A stretch of 64,000 nucleotides of DNA from Planctomycetales bacterium (lineage in GTDB: Bacteria; Planctomycetota; Planctomycetia; Isosphaerales; Isosphaeraceae): the NCBI GenBank assembly GCA_027452145.1, contig DAIDHB010000198.1, positions 1 to 64,000 of the forward strand, given 5' to 3'. A program made the position numbers and the translations under genes. Below, in pieces: positions 34,029 to 44,100 of this stretch. Within the stretch, counting starts at the first letter, position 1. Each line of letters opens with the position of its first letter. Below the pieces are notes generated by a model that saw only the letters and a list, made by a program, of their open reading frames with translations, was not told the DNA's origin and did no database searches.

Positions 34029-35405
34029 ATGACATCGGGTTCGACGCGGCGCAGTTTCCTCGAGGCGGCCGGGGCCGCGGTTGGTGTCGGGGCTCTGGGG
34101 GGTGAACGGATCGCCGACGCCGCGCAGGCACAAGCTCAGGCGGCGACCCCGCCCGGCGCGCGGCCGAAGGTCGCCGCGCTGGCGTCGGTGTACTACTATC
34201 TCTCGCACGCCTATCACATCGTCGGCCGGTTCCTCGACGGGTTCCCGGTGTACGACGGCCGGCCGGACCCGCTGCACCGGCCGCCGTTCGACATCGCCAG
34301 CCTGTTCATCGAGCAGGTCGCGCCGGCGACCGACCTGGGCCGGGCCAAGGCTCGGAAGCACGGCGTGCGCCTCAGCCCCTCGATCGCCGACGCGCTCACC
34401 CTCGGCACCGACGGGCTCGCCGTCGACGCGGTGCTCCTCATCGCCGAGCACGGCAATTACCCCTACAACGAAAAGCTCCAGAAGCTCTACCCTCGCGGCA
34501 AGTTCTTCCGCGAGGTGCTCGAGGTCTTCCGCGCCTCGGGGCGCTCGGTGCCGGTGTTCATCGACAAGCACCTGTCGTACAGCCAGGTCGAGGCCGACGC
34601 GATGATCAAGGCCGCGGACGAATTGAAGGTCCCGCTGATGGCCGGGTCGAGCCTGCCGGTAACCTGGCGGCTGCCCGCGCTGGAAATCCCGCTCGGGCGG
34701 AAGTTCCACGAGGTGCTCGTCGCCTCGCGGGGCGACCTGGAGATCTTCGGCTTCCACGCGCTCGAGACCTTGCAGTGCATGGCCGAGCGCCGCGAGCTGG
34801 CCGGCAAGCCGCAGGGCGTGGCCGCCGTGACCTATCTCGAGGGAGACGCGGTCTGGGCCGCGGGGGACAAGGGCGTCTGGTCGTGGGAGCTGCTGCACCA
34901 CGCGCTCGGCCGCAGCCACTCGGTCAACCCGGGCGATATTCGCCAGAACACCCGGGATTTCCACGCGCCCGCCGCGCCAAAGGGCGATGTCGCCACCAAG
35001 TTCGCCGGCCCGATCGCGTTCGTGATCGAGTATGTCGACGGCCTGCGCGCCACGGCGATGATCCTGAACGGGCACGTGGATGACACCACGGTCGCCGCGA
35101 AGGTCGACACCTCGGGCGGCCCGTCGATCGCGTCGACCCTGATGTACCTGCCCGCGCCGCCGGGCGCCAGCTTCTTCAACCCGCTGGTGCTGCGGATCGA
35201 GGACTTCTTTCGGACGAACAAGCCCCCCTACCCCGTCCGTCGCACGCAGCTCACCGGCGGGATCCTCGACGCGGCGCTCGAGAGCCGCATCCGCGGCGGG
35301 CGTCGGATCGAAACCCCCGAGCTGGCCGCGATCGACTACAAGGCCCCGGCCGACTCGGGCTTCATCCGCACGCCGCTGACCGACCCCGAGGCCAATCGGT
35401 TGTAA
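34029..35405 (+). CDS. Tat-exported protein of unknown function
   Basis: A 458-residue protein with a twin-arginine signal (TRRSFLEAAGAAVGVGAL) at the N-terminus. The mature region starts with PKVAALASVYYYLSHAYHIV and contains DGRPDPLHRPPFD, GNYPYNEKLQKLYPRG, FIDKHLSYS and a C-terminal GGRRIETPELAAIDY. The overall impression is a Rossmann-like N-terminal half. I do not recognise the family. Tat export suggests that it folds, possibly with a cofactor, before leaving the cytoplasm. It stands alone, after a candidate promoter at 33938. Confidence 0.75.
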   Translation: MTSGSTRRSFLEAAGAAVGVGALGGERIADAAQAQAQAATPPGARPKVAALASVYYYLSHAYHIVGRFLDGFPVYDGRPDPLHRPPFDIASLFIEQVAPATDLGRAKARKHGVRLSPSIADALTLGTDGLAVDAVLLIAEHGNYPYNEKLQKLYPRGKFFREVLEVFRASGRSVPVFIDKHLSYSQVEADAMIKAADELKVPLMAGSSLPVTWRLPALEIPLGRKFHEVLVASRGDLEIFGFHALETLQCMAERRELAGKPQGVAAVTYLEGDAVWAAGDKGVWSWELLHHALGRSHSVNPGDIRQNTRDFHAPAAPKGDVATKFAGPIAFVIEYVDGLRATAMILNGHVDDTTVAAKVDTSGGPSIASTLMYLPAPPGASFFNPLVLRIEDFFRTNKPPYPVRRTQLTGGILDAALESRIRGGRRIETPELAAIDYKAPADSGFIRTPLTDPEANRL

Positions 35406-35802
35406 TCGGGATTCGCTCGCGACGGTTCGAGCCGTTGCGGCATGATCCCGGACGGATCACCGCGGGGGGCAGAGGGCAGAGAGCAAAAGATCGAGGATTC
35501 TTCACCACAGAGGACACAGAGAACACAGAGAGGCCGGGGGGCTCCGAAGCCGTTTTTATATGAACTCCGTGCTCCCTGTATGACTCACTCCGAGAACCGC
35601 GTACGGCGCTCAGGATTTCATGAGTCTCTCGATCGCTGGACCTTGCATCGCCGAATCCGCCCTCGGTCTTTCCCTCTGTGCTCTCTGTGTCCTCTGTGGT
35701 GAGTCATCTTTGATGGCTTGCGGCCCGGCCGCGCTGGGTCGTCTGTGGTGAGCGTTCGGCGCGAGTAACTCGCCGCCGGTGATTTCGACGGAGACGACTT
35801 CG
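35406..35802. other. Intergenic region holding the CACAGAG element
   Basis: About 400 bases between the Tat protein gene and the TolB-like gene. Half of it is the inverted-repeat element at 35497-35705. The remaining flanks show no gene or promoter that I can support. Confidence 0.45.
35497..35705. repeat. MITE-like element with CACAGAG inverted repeats
   Basis: TCACCACAGAGGACACAGAG with AACACAGAG at about 35499-35525 is the inverted complement of CTCTGTGCTCTCTGTGTCCTCTGTGGTGA at about 35672-35703, quoted in parts. The arms, about 30 bp, enclose about 150 bp without coding signal. Terminal inverted repeats plus a short non-coding core look like a miniature mobile or REP-type element. Confidence 0.7.
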
Positions 35803-36942
35803 ATGATGATCTCGGATGGGATGCGGGGTCGGATCGGTACGGCGGTCGGGCTGGCGGCAATCCTGGGGATTGCGGCCGCCGCACAATCGGCGGCATCTCC
35901 GATTCCCCGGCAGTCGAGCCCGCCCGCGGCGGCCTCGACGACGGCCGGGCATCCGAGCAGCAAGGCCGTCGACCGGCTGGTGGACGAGCTGCGCAAGCAC
36001 CCCGCACCAGCCTCGAAGAAGGACGGCCAGATCGGCCTCTACCTGATCGACGCGGCGGGCGGGCCCGCGGTCCGGATCGCCAACGAGCCCGACGAGGGGC
36101 TGAACCAGTGCGGCTCGCCGGTCTGGTCGCACGACGGCCGCCGCATCGCCTTCGACGCCACGCCGGGCACACCGGGAAAGGCCGAGTTCAGCCGGTCGCG
36201 GATCCGGACGCTCGAGCTCGACGGCGATCGCCTCACCGGGCAGGACCTCGGCCTGGGGAACTGCCCGGACTTCTCGCCGACGGACGACCGGCTCGTCTTC
36301 TTGCTCAACAACGCGCCGAACAACCAGATGGGCGTCTGGCTGATGAAGGCCGACGGCTCGGGGCGGCGGATTCTGGGCGACTACGGCCGGCCGAGGTGGT
36401 CGCCCCGGAGCACGCAGTTCCTGATCGCCAGCTTCGGCACCCCGACCGACGTGACGATCATGGACGTCCGGCCCGAGAACAGCGGGAAGCTGGTGGTCCC
36501 GGATCACCAGGTCTTCTCCGTCCCGAGCTGGGCGGGCGACGGGACGGTCGTCGTCGCGGTCGGCCCGTTCAAGGGCCCGGCGGACTCCATCGCCCTGATC
36601 GACGCGACCAGCCCGGCCGACGGCAAGATCAAGGACGTGCTCTGGAAGAAGGACGGCGGCTCCGTAATCCGGTCGGAATCGCCCATCTATTCGCCCGTAA
36701 CCGGGCGCTGCGTGTTCATCGGCCACATCCCGAACAGGAACCGCGCGCTCTACACCATCGATCCGGCCCAGGGCAAACCGGGCACGGCCAGGAAGCTGGA
36801 GCCGGGCGACGCTCTCGACACTCTGATCCAGGACCCGACCTTCTCGCCCGATGGGCGTTACGTGGTCTTCTCCTCCAGCCGCAAGCCGCCGGCCGACGCG
36901 AACTCCGCCCCGGAGAAACCGGCCGGTGCCGCGAAACCCTGA
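35803..36942 (+). CDS. Secreted TolB-like beta-propeller protein
   Basis: A 379-residue protein with a signal peptide (IGTAVGLAAILGIAAAAQSA) and PD40/TolB-type blades: CGSPVWSHDGRRIAFD, CPDFSPTDDRLVFL, KADGSGRRILGDYG, DPTFSPDGRYVVFSS. Such propellers usually act in the periplasm as protein-interaction platforms. GGAGACG precedes the ATG pair at 35803/35806. The 3' end overlaps the convergent NTPase-TPR gene by 85 bp. No associated Tol-Pal genes are present. Confidence 0.78.
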   Translation: MMISDGMRGRIGTAVGLAAILGIAAAAQSAASPIPRQSSPPAAASTTAGHPSSKAVDRLVDELRKHPAPASKKDGQIGLYLIDAAGGPAVRIANEPDEGLNQCGSPVWSHDGRRIAFDATPGTPGKAEFSRSRIRTLELDGDRLTGQDLGLGNCPDFSPTDDRLVFLLNNAPNNQMGVWLMKADGSGRRILGDYGRPRWSPRSTQFLIASFGTPTDVTIMDVRPENSGKLVVPDHQVFSVPSWAGDGTVVVAVGPFKGPADSIALIDATSPADGKIKDVLWKKDGGSVIRSESPIYSPVTGRCVFIGHIPNRNRALYTIDPAQGKPGTARKLEPGDALDTLIQDPTFSPDGRYVVFSSSRKPPADANSAPEKPAGAAKP

Positions 36943-39641
36943 GCGGCGGGCGCATCAGCGGGACCCGGACGTTGATCGTCGAGGCTGTGGCGCTCGTCTT
37001 CAGGGTCGAGCCCCAGCGCTTGCTGAAGGACCTTGCGCTCGACGCTCACCAGGTCGAGCAGCACCCGCTCGTCGCGGCGGATCAGGTACTCGATCCCGAC
37101 CCGGAAGATCCGGAGCGGGACTTCCAACTCGGGATGGCCGCCGCCGAGGTCTTGCCAGGCATCACAATATGCCCCCAGGGTCCTGGCATCGGTGGAACCT
37201 TCCGCGAACTGGTTCAGACACTCGACGAGGCCACGACCCAGATACGAGAGGGCGCCCGCGCTTGCGTAGAGCTCGATCAACCGCCCCAGGTGCCTGTAAA
37301 GGCTGTCCCGCTCGCTGAGCTCCAGGGTCAACGCAACGATGGACTGCACATCGTGGGTCGAATCTCCGGGAGTTGCGCTGAATGCTTCACTCAGCACGGC
37401 CAGACCTGCTTCCCACCGCTGTAGGCCGAACAGGGCCTCGGTTCGAACGAATAGTACCCCTGATTCGGAATCATCGAGTTCCAGAACTTTTTCGTAGCAT
37501 TGCCGCCCGGCTTCGGTTCGGCCCATCCTGCGGAGCGCGTGCCCCCAATTCGTCCAAGCGACGGGGGCTCGTGGCTCGATCTTCAGGGCCCGATCGTAAC
37601 AGGCGATCGCCTCCTCTCGTCGGCCGAGGGCATCCAGCGCCCAGCCCTTGTTGTTCCAGGCGGCGACGTGTCGCGGGTCGATCTCCAAGGCCCGATCGTA
37701 GCAGGCGATCGCCTCTACCCGCCGGCCGAGGGCATGCAGCGCACAGCCCTTGCCGTTCCAGGGAAACGCGTCTCGCGGGTCGATCTCCAGGGCCCGATCG
37801 TAGCAGGCGATCGCCTCCTCTCGCCGGCCGAGGGCTTGCAAAGCTTGGCCCTTGTTGAGCCAGGCGAAGGCGAATCGCGGGTCGATTTCCGGGGCCCGAT
37901 CGTAACAGGCGATCGCCTCCTCTCGCCGGCCGAGGGCTTGCAAAGCTTGGCCCTTGTTGAGCCAGGGAATGGCGTCTCGCGGGTCGATCTCCAGGGCCCG
38001 ATCGTAGCAGGTGATCGCCTCTTCCCGCCGGCCGAGGGCATGCAGCGCACAGCCCTTGCCGTTCCAGGCGGCAACGTCTCGCGGGTCGATCTCGAGGGAC
38101 CGATCGTAGCAGGCGATCGCTTCCTCTCGCCGGCCGAGGGCCATCAAAACATAGCCCTTGCCGTTCCAGGCAATGGCGTTGCGCGAGTCGATCTCGAGGG
38201 ATTGATCGTAGCAGGCGATCGCGGCCGCGGAATCTGACAGCGAGCTGTGGCTAATAGCAACATCTGTCCACGCCTCGGCAGTTCCGAGCGTATGCGCCCG
38301 ATCTTCGAGGAGCTGTTGAAGCTCGGCCAGTCGTCCTTCCTCTCTGGCTCGATCAATCTCATCTTCGAGGACCTTCAGACGCGGATCGGGGTTCCTGCGA
38401 GCCTCGTCGATCGCGGCCTGGAGATGCTGGCGCAATGAAGGTGTCCCCGCGCGTTCGAGGAGCTGGGGCAAAACTTCGGGCCGATACCAGGCGCGGAGGA
38501 AACTGACCAGCAGCCGCAGCGGCTTGCGTCGCTTTTCCTTGACCTCACTGGCCAGGCGCATCAGGGGTTCAGCCAGCTCGTAGAGGGACTCGCGGCCCCG
38601 GGGACTCCGCAGGACATAGCCCAGCTCCAGAAGTAACTTGAGCTGCTTGCCGACCGTGTTCTCGCTCGTGAGCAACTGGCGGGCGATCGCTTTCGGCGTA
38701 CAGGTGCCTTCCTGAGAGCAAAGGTACTCGACAATCTGCCGCTGTTGCGGCGAGAGCCAGCGCATCCGCTCCTGGTAATAGGGCGTCAGTGCGTCGGCCA
38801 TCTTCTCGAACGGCTCGGTCAGCTCGTCAAGCGATTCGCGGGTGATGAAACCCGACAGGACGATGTAGATGCGATGGTTGCCCCCGGCCAGATGATGCAG
38901 GGCTCGGACGCGGGACCGACCTTCGGGCGTCGCCAGGAACGCGATCAGGTCGGCCTGCTCGCGGTGCCGCGCGATCCGCCGCAGGAGATCGATCGCATCC
39001 GGGGCCGGAAGCGGCCTGAGGTGCTCGCGAGCGAAGAACCCGAAGAATGGCTGCTCTCGTTTCTGGACGCCCGCAAAGAGTCGTTGCGTCGTCGCCACGA
39101 TGGTCGTGAATGGGTTCGTCTGGAGGAAGGAACGCCACTGCTTCTGGCCTGTGTCCCCCATGCCCTGGAAGATCAGGTCGAGGTTCTCGATGAAGAGCAG
39201 CAGCGTCTTATCGTGGAATGCCTCGACCAGCCGGGTCTCCAGGGCCCTGAGGATCTGGGGTGGAGAGCGATCCAGTACGCCGTCCAGCCAGTCCCGGGAG
39301 AACTCATCCGGGTACTCGTCCGCCAGCAGCTCGTAGATCCTCTTGAGCAACTGCACGAACGAGGTGATCGTCTCGTCCTCCAGCAACCAGGCGATCCGGA
39401 CTTTCGCCGAGAGCGCCGGGTCCTGGGTGATCCGCTGATGCAGGAGCGAGATGAGATGAGTCTTTCCGATCCCCCGCGGCCCGATCAGGAGAAGCTGGTG
39501 CTTGCTGCCTGTGGTGCCGCTCTCGCGGACGCGCTCGAGGATATCGCTCAGCAGCTCGTGCCGCTGGACGAAGATCTCTTCGAGCAATTCTACGTCGGTG
39601 CGGCTGGGTGTGAACCACCAGATGAAGTCAGTCCCGGCCAT
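36858..39641 (-). CDS. P-loop NTPase (archaeal ATPase/STAND-like) with C-terminal TPR repeats
   Basis: A 927-residue protein. The N-terminal NTPase domain has Walker A GPRGIGKTHL (about residue 54), Walker B LLLFIENLDLIF (about 152) and sensor-like TTIVATTQRLF. A winged-helix-like segment (CTPKAIARQLLTSENTVGKQ) follows near residue 315. From about 470 there are seven nearly identical 34-residue TPRs (AIACYDRALEIDPRD...ALGRREE type) plus degenerate ones. This NTPase-wHTH-TPR order is typical of STAND signalling ATPases. The start lies 3 bp after the stop of the companion NTPase, so they form a unit. The last 28 residues are encoded opposite the TolB-like gene. A role in conflict or stress signalling is a hypothesis. 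Confidence 0.85.
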   Translation of the reverse strand: MAGTDFIWWFTPSRTDVELLEEIFVQRHELLSDILERVRESGTTGSKHQLLLIGPRGIGKTHLISLLHQRITQDPALSAKVRIAWLLEDETITSFVQLLKRIYELLADEYPDEFSRDWLDGVLDRSPPQILRALETRLVEAFHDKTLLLFIENLDLIFQGMGDTGQKQWRSFLQTNPFTTIVATTQRLFAGVQKREQPFFGFFAREHLRPLPAPDAIDLLRRIARHREQADLIAFLATPEGRSRVRALHHLAGGNHRIYIVLSGFITRESLDELTEPFEKMADALTPYYQERMRWLSPQQRQIVEYLCSQEGTCTPKAIARQLLTSENTVGKQLKLLLELGYVLRSPRGRESLYELAEPLMRLASEVKEKRRKPLRLLVSFLRAWYRPEVLPQLLERAGTPSLRQHLQAAIDEARRNPDPRLKVLEDEIDRAREEGRLAELQQLLEDRAHTLGTAEAWTDVAISHSSLSDSAAAIACYDQSLEIDSRNAIAWNGKGYVLMALGRREEAIACYDRSLEIDPRDVAAWNGKGCALHALGRREEAITCYDRALEIDPRDAIPWLNKGQALQALGRREEAIACYDRAPEIDPRFAFAWLNKGQALQALGRREEAIACYDRALEIDPRDAFPWNGKGCALHALGRRVEAIACYDRALEIDPRHVAAWNNKGWALDALGRREEAIACYDRALKIEPRAPVAWTNWGHALRRMGRTEAGRQCYEKVLELDDSESGVLFVRTEALFGLQRWEAGLAVLSEAFSATPGDSTHDVQSIVALTLELSERDSLYRHLGRLIELYASAGALSYLGRGLVECLNQFAEGSTDARTLGAYCDAWQDLGGGHPELEVPLRIFRVGIEYLIRRDERVLLDLVSVERKVLQQALGLDPEDERHSLDDQRPGPADAPAAQGFAAPAGFSGAEFASAGGLRLEEKTT
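37515..38226 (-). repeat. 102-bp tandem repeats encoding near-identical TPRs
   Basis: Seven units of 102 bp, visible as repeated CGATCGTAACAGGCGATCGC and CGGCCGAGGGC blocks, encode the TPR array of the NTPase. The low divergence between units suggests recent duplication or ongoing homogenisation. Confidence 0.85.
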
Positions 39642-39644
39642 CGT

Positions 39645-40805
39645 TCAGAGCCCCCTGTCCAGCGCCCACCATCGGCGGATGAGCGGGAAGCGGAACTGAA
39701 TGCGTCCATCCGTCTGGCGGAGCAGATAGTGGTCGCGCTCCATCAGCCGGAGGATTCGCACCAGTTCACTCCGATCCTCGAGAACGGCGGAGCTTGCGTT
39801 GATCGCGGCCTGCAAATCGGCGACCGAGCGCGGTTCCTGGTCGGTCGCCAGCGCGTCGAGGATCAGGCTGGCGATCTGGGCGTTGTTCCCCTTCGGATAG
39901 TAAATCGGGATGCGGCTGCGGTAGTGGCCGAGGTCCCAGGGATCGTTGGCGTCCACCAGATGGTCTTGCACCACCATGCGGATCTGATCGGGCTCGGCGG
40001 CGCGCTGTTTGCGCTTCAAGCCGGCGACGATGTGGTGGATGTAGAAGGGGAATCCATCGGCCTCCTTGACGACAACCTCGGCCGAGCCCCGTAGATCTTT
40101 GACCCCGAGACCCTCGCCCTGGATCAGGTCGCCCGCCAGGCGGATGGCGTCTTCAATATCCAGCGGCGGTACCTCAACCGCGTACATGTCGTTGACCGGC
40201 TCGCTGGAAATCTTGCCGTCGCGAGCTCCCTCCAGCACGTGATGCAGCCCGATCGAGCCCGAGAACACCATGCGAATCCCGGGATGCTCCTGTCGCAGGC
40301 TCCGGAGCGTATCGAGCACCTCCAGCGCCGCGCGCCCGCCATCTGCTTGCCGGATGTGGTCGATCATGTAGGGCAACTCGTCCCAGAGGAAAACGAGCCG
40401 CTGTTCGTGCATCTGGGTAGCCAGATCGTGGATCGCCGCGGTGAGGAGCGCTTTCCAGGGCCGCGGCGCACCCGTGCGCCGGATGCCCCCAAAATCGTGC
40501 TGCTCGTAGAGGTCCCTGGCGAGGTTCGCTGCCTTTTTCCACTTGCCGAGATAGGTCTGGACCTGGTCAAAGACTCCGCGGGCGAACTCCTCGGCCGAGT
40601 GGAACTTTTCCACGTCGATCATCGTGGGAAACCAGCCAGACGCCCCGTCATGGGCCATCTTCCGCAGCACGCTGGTCTTGCCGATCCGCCGTTCGGCATT
40701 CATCAGGACGCTCTGCTGCTCGAGACGCCCCCAGAGCTGGGCGATGAGCTGATCGCGCCCGTAAACGTTGCCAGGATCGATGACCCCACCGGGGTTGGCC
40801 TTCAT
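39645..40805 (-). CDS. AAA/STAND-like P-loop ATPase (archaeal ATPase family)
   Basis: A 386-residue ATPase. Walker A is in MNAERRIGKTSVLRKM (about residue 40), the RxGKT form common in archaeal-type ATPases. Walker B is LVFLWDELPYMID (about 150), followed by the sensor-1-like MVFSGSIGLHHV. The C-terminal half is helical and ends in a winged-helix-like region (ERDHYLLRQTDGRIQFRFPLIRRWW in part). ATG 40805 is preferred; an upstream ATG at 40841 overlaps the transcript start expected from the promoter at 40850-40877. It precedes the TPR-NTPase gene by 3 bp and is driven by a near-consensus promoter. DNA here appears less GC-rich than its neighbours, so acquisition by transfer is possible. Confidence 0.82.
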   Translation of the reverse strand: MKANPGGVIDPGNVYGRDQLIAQLWGRLEQQSVLMNAERRIGKTSVLRKMAHDGASGWFPTMIDVEKFHSAEEFARGVFDQVQTYLGKWKKAANLARDLYEQHDFGGIRRTGAPRPWKALLTAAIHDLATQMHEQRLVFLWDELPYMIDHIRQADGGRAALEVLDTLRSLRQEHPGIRMVFSGSIGLHHVLEGARDGKISSEPVNDMYAVEVPPLDIEDAIRLAGDLIQGEGLGVKDLRGSAEVVVKEADGFPFYIHHIVAGLKRKQRAAEPDQIRMVVQDHLVDANDPWDLGHYRSRIPIYYPKGNNAQIASLILDALATDQEPRSVADLQAAINASSAVLEDRSELVRILRLMERDHYLLRQTDGRIQFRFPLIRRWWALDRGL

Positions 40806-40849
40806 GGCTGGTTCCGTGAATGGCGGAGAGACACAGGACACTCTTCGTG

Positions 40850-40877
40850 ATTATACGTCAGTTTTGACGTACGTCAA
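40850..40877 (-). promoter_or_regulatory. Near-consensus sigma-70 promoter of the NTPase pair
   Basis: On the minus strand, TTGACG (40877-40872) and a perfect TATAAT (40855-40850) are separated by 16 bp. Transcription would start near 40843, giving a leader of about 38 nt to ATG 40805. It is the best promoter match I see in this GC-rich window. Confidence 0.75.
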
Positions 40878-40906
40878 TTTCGCCGTACGTCGTTTTTGAC
40901 GTATAA
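40851..40906. promoter_or_regulatory. Operator-like array of TGACGT half-sites
   Basis: Repeated TGACGT/ACGTCA half-sites overlap the NTPase promoter: TTATACGTCA (40851-40860), the perfect 14-bp palindrome TTGACGTACGTCAA (40864-40877), CGTACGTCG (40884-40892) and TGACGTATAA (40897-40906). The outermost sites are exact inverted complements. This is a plausible binding site for a dimeric repressor or cooperative regulator, which is not encoded in the window in an obvious way. Confidence 0.65.
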
Positions 40907-41137
40907 AAGTCTTCGCTCGTGTTTCGGTTCAGCACCTGCATGCAACCCCCGACCTGTCCATGACCGACCTGGTTGACGGGGATCATGCGGGCGTCATGGC
41001 GCCCGCCGTCCGAAACGTGTTCTAGGCTTCGGCAGCGAGCCCGAGGCGCAGGCCGGGGGAAGGCTCGTCGGCCCCGTTGCGCGCGGGGCGAATGTAGAAC
41101 ACAATCCGATCCAGGGACGACAGTGCGGGCACCCATC

Positions 41138-44100
41138 ATGAAACGCATCTTGAGCCGGCGGAATGGGCGGGCGGAGCGAGGGCACGGACAGGGATTGGTG
41201 GGGGCCCGGGCGAGTGGCGACGCGGTGACGGACCGAAGGCGGTGCCGGCCGGGGGTGCTGGAGCTCGAGGGCCGGCGGCTGCTGTCGACCTTCTATGTCA
41301 CCAGCACGGCCGACGACAACTCGGCGGGTACGCTGCGCGAGGTCATCGCCGCAGCCTCGCAGGTCGGCGCGACCAATACGATCGCATTCAAGCTGGCCAA
41401 TCCGGGCACGCCTCAGACGATCACGCTGAGCCAGGGGGTGCTGGTCCTGGGCGGCGGGGCGAATCTCACGATCCAGGGGCCCGGGGCCGGCTTGCTGACC
41501 ATCGACGCGGCGAAATCGAGCCGGGTGTTCCAGGTCAGCCTGGACGAGACGGCCAGGATCTCGGGACTGACGATCACCGGAGGTACGGGCACGTCCGGCG
41601 GCGGGGTCTATTCCAGCGGGAACACCACGCTCTCGAATTGCGTGGTCACCGGCAACACGGCCACCACCTACGGCGGCGGGGTCTTCGGCTCGAACAGCTT
41701 GGACCTCACCGACTGCACGATCACGGCGAATTCCAGCTTCATGGGCGGCGGGGTTTATGCCTCGGTCAAGGTCGCGACGGCGCCCACGATCACCGATTGC
41801 ACGATCAGCGGCAACTCGGCCGGCCAGAACGGCGCCGGGGCCTACCTCGGCGGCACGGCCTCGGTGACCGATTGCACGATCAGCGGCAACTCGGCCGCGA
41901 AGTACGGCGGAGGACTGTGGACCGACGGCACCAGCACCCTGACCGGCTGCACGATCAGCGGGAACTCGGCCGGGAAATACGGCGGGGGATTGTGCGTCTA
42001 CCAGGGCTCGCCCACGCTCGACGCCTGCACGATCAGCGGGAATTCGTCCGGCACCTATGGCGGCGGCCTGTTCAACTTCCGCAAGGTCCCCTCGAGCCTG
42101 ACCGATTGCACGATCACCGGGAACACGTCCGGTCACGGCGGCGGCCTGTTCAACTACGGCGGCACGCCGACCTTGATGTCCTGCACGATCGCCGACAACC
42201 TGGCGACCACAGGCTTCGGCGGCCTCGACAACTACTACGGGACGACCTACAAGGGCAAGGTTTCGCTGACGAATACCATCGTCGCGGGCAACAACCAGGG
42301 GACCAGCACGCCGACCGCATCCGACATCGGCGGCAGCGGGGCATCGGGCGTCACGGGAACATATAACCTGATCGGCACCGGCGGGTCGGGCGGGATCACG
42401 GGCGGGACAGGCGGCGACGTCGTGCTGTCCAGCCTGTCGACGCTCGGCCTGGCCCCTCTGGCCGACTACGGCGGGCCGACCCCGACCATGGCGCTTTTGC
42501 CCGGCAGCGCGGCGATCGGCGCGGGGACGTCCACGGGCGCCCCGACCACCGATCAGCGCGGGTTCGCGCTCGATTCCCCCATCGACATCGGCGCGTTCCA
42601 GTACGCGTCGGGCTCGTCGCTGGTGGTGACCTCGGCGACCGACGGCGCGGCCACGCCATCGGGCGACCTGGACCTCCGCGGCGCGCTGGACCTGGCCGGC
42701 CTCCAGTCCGGCTCGATGGGGATCTCCTTCTCATCGTCGGCATTTGCCTCGGCGAGCACGATCACGCTATCGGCCGGCCCGCTGGTAGCGTCCTCGGGCT
42801 CGGCGACGATCTCGATCGCGGGACCGTCGGCCGGGTTGACGATCTCCGGCGGCACCGGGGGCGTGATCTCGGTCGGGTCGGGCGCGAACCTGTCGATCTC
42901 GGACCTGACGATCTCCGGCGGCAGCGCCACGCTGGGCGGCGGCGTGGACAACGACGGCACCCTGACGCTCACCGGCTGCACGATCAGCGGCGACTCGGCG
43001 GCCACCGGCGGCGGGCTGTACAACAAGGGGACGATGACCCTGGTCGAGTGCACCGTCGCGGCGAACTCGGCCGGCCAGGGAGGCGGGATCGCGAATGCCG
43101 GGACGCTCACCCTGACGGCCTCGACGATCAGCGGTAACTCGGCCGGAACGGGCGGAGGCGGGCTGTACGAGTCGAGCGCCGCCACCGGCGCGACGGCGAA
43201 CGACACAATCGTCGCGGGCAACCTGGGCACGGCCGGGGCGGCCTCGGACATCGCCGGCGCGGGCGCCGCGAATGTCAACGGCTCATCCAGCCTGATCGGC
43301 ACGGGCGGATCGGGCGGGATCACGAACGGGACCGGCAACGACATCGTGCTGTCCAGCCTGACGACGCTCGGCCTCTCGGCGCTGGGGAGCTACGGCGGGA
43401 CGACGGAGACCTTCGCGCTCTTGCCCGGCAGCGCGGCCATCGCCGCGGGGAACAGCAGCCTGCTCCCGAGCGGCGTGACCGCCGACCAGCGCGGCGAGCC
43501 TCGGATCGTGAACTCCACGATGGACATCGGCGCGTTCGAGAGCCAGGGGTTCACGATGACCGCCGCGTCGGGCAGCACGCCGCAGGCCGTCCTGGCGGGC
43601 TCGGCGTTCACCGCGCTGGGGGTCACCGTCAAGGCCAACAATGCGGTCGAGCCGGTGGCCGGCGGAACGGTCGCGTTCGCGGTCACTCCCGCGACGGATG
43701 GTGCCTCGGCGACGCTCGCGGCGAGCTCGGCGGTCATCGATTCCGGCGGCGGCGCGACGGTAGCCGCGACGGCGAACTCGACCGGCGGGGAGTACACGGT
43801 CACGGCGTCGACGACGGGCGTCTCGTCCGGGGTCGCCTTCGATCTCACGAACCAGGTCCAGCCGGCGTTCTCGGGGCTGTCGGCGCCGACGATGACCTAC
43901 GGCACGGACAGCGTCAAGGTTTCAGGGACGATCGCCGCCGGCTCGCAGGTCCCGGTGAACCAGTCGGTCTCGATCACGCTCGACGGAGTCAACCAGTCGG
44001 CGACGATCGGGTCGGATGGCTCGTTCTCGACCACCTTCTCGGGCCTGGGCACGCTGAGCGTCTCGGGATCGCCCTACACGATCGCCTACGCCTACACGAG

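Larger units (their letters stand above)
40806..41137. other. Divergent intergenic region between NTPases and giant protein
   Basis: A 332-bp spacer. The half nearest the NTPases holds the promoter and TGACGT array. The half nearest the giant protein is GC-rich with no evident promoter hexamers or small gene. Confidence 0.45.

Noticed and set aside
35442-35702. 86-codon plus-strand frame inside the CACAGAG element
   Set aside because: Its codons are the inverted-repeat arms themselves; no ribosome binding site or conserved character.
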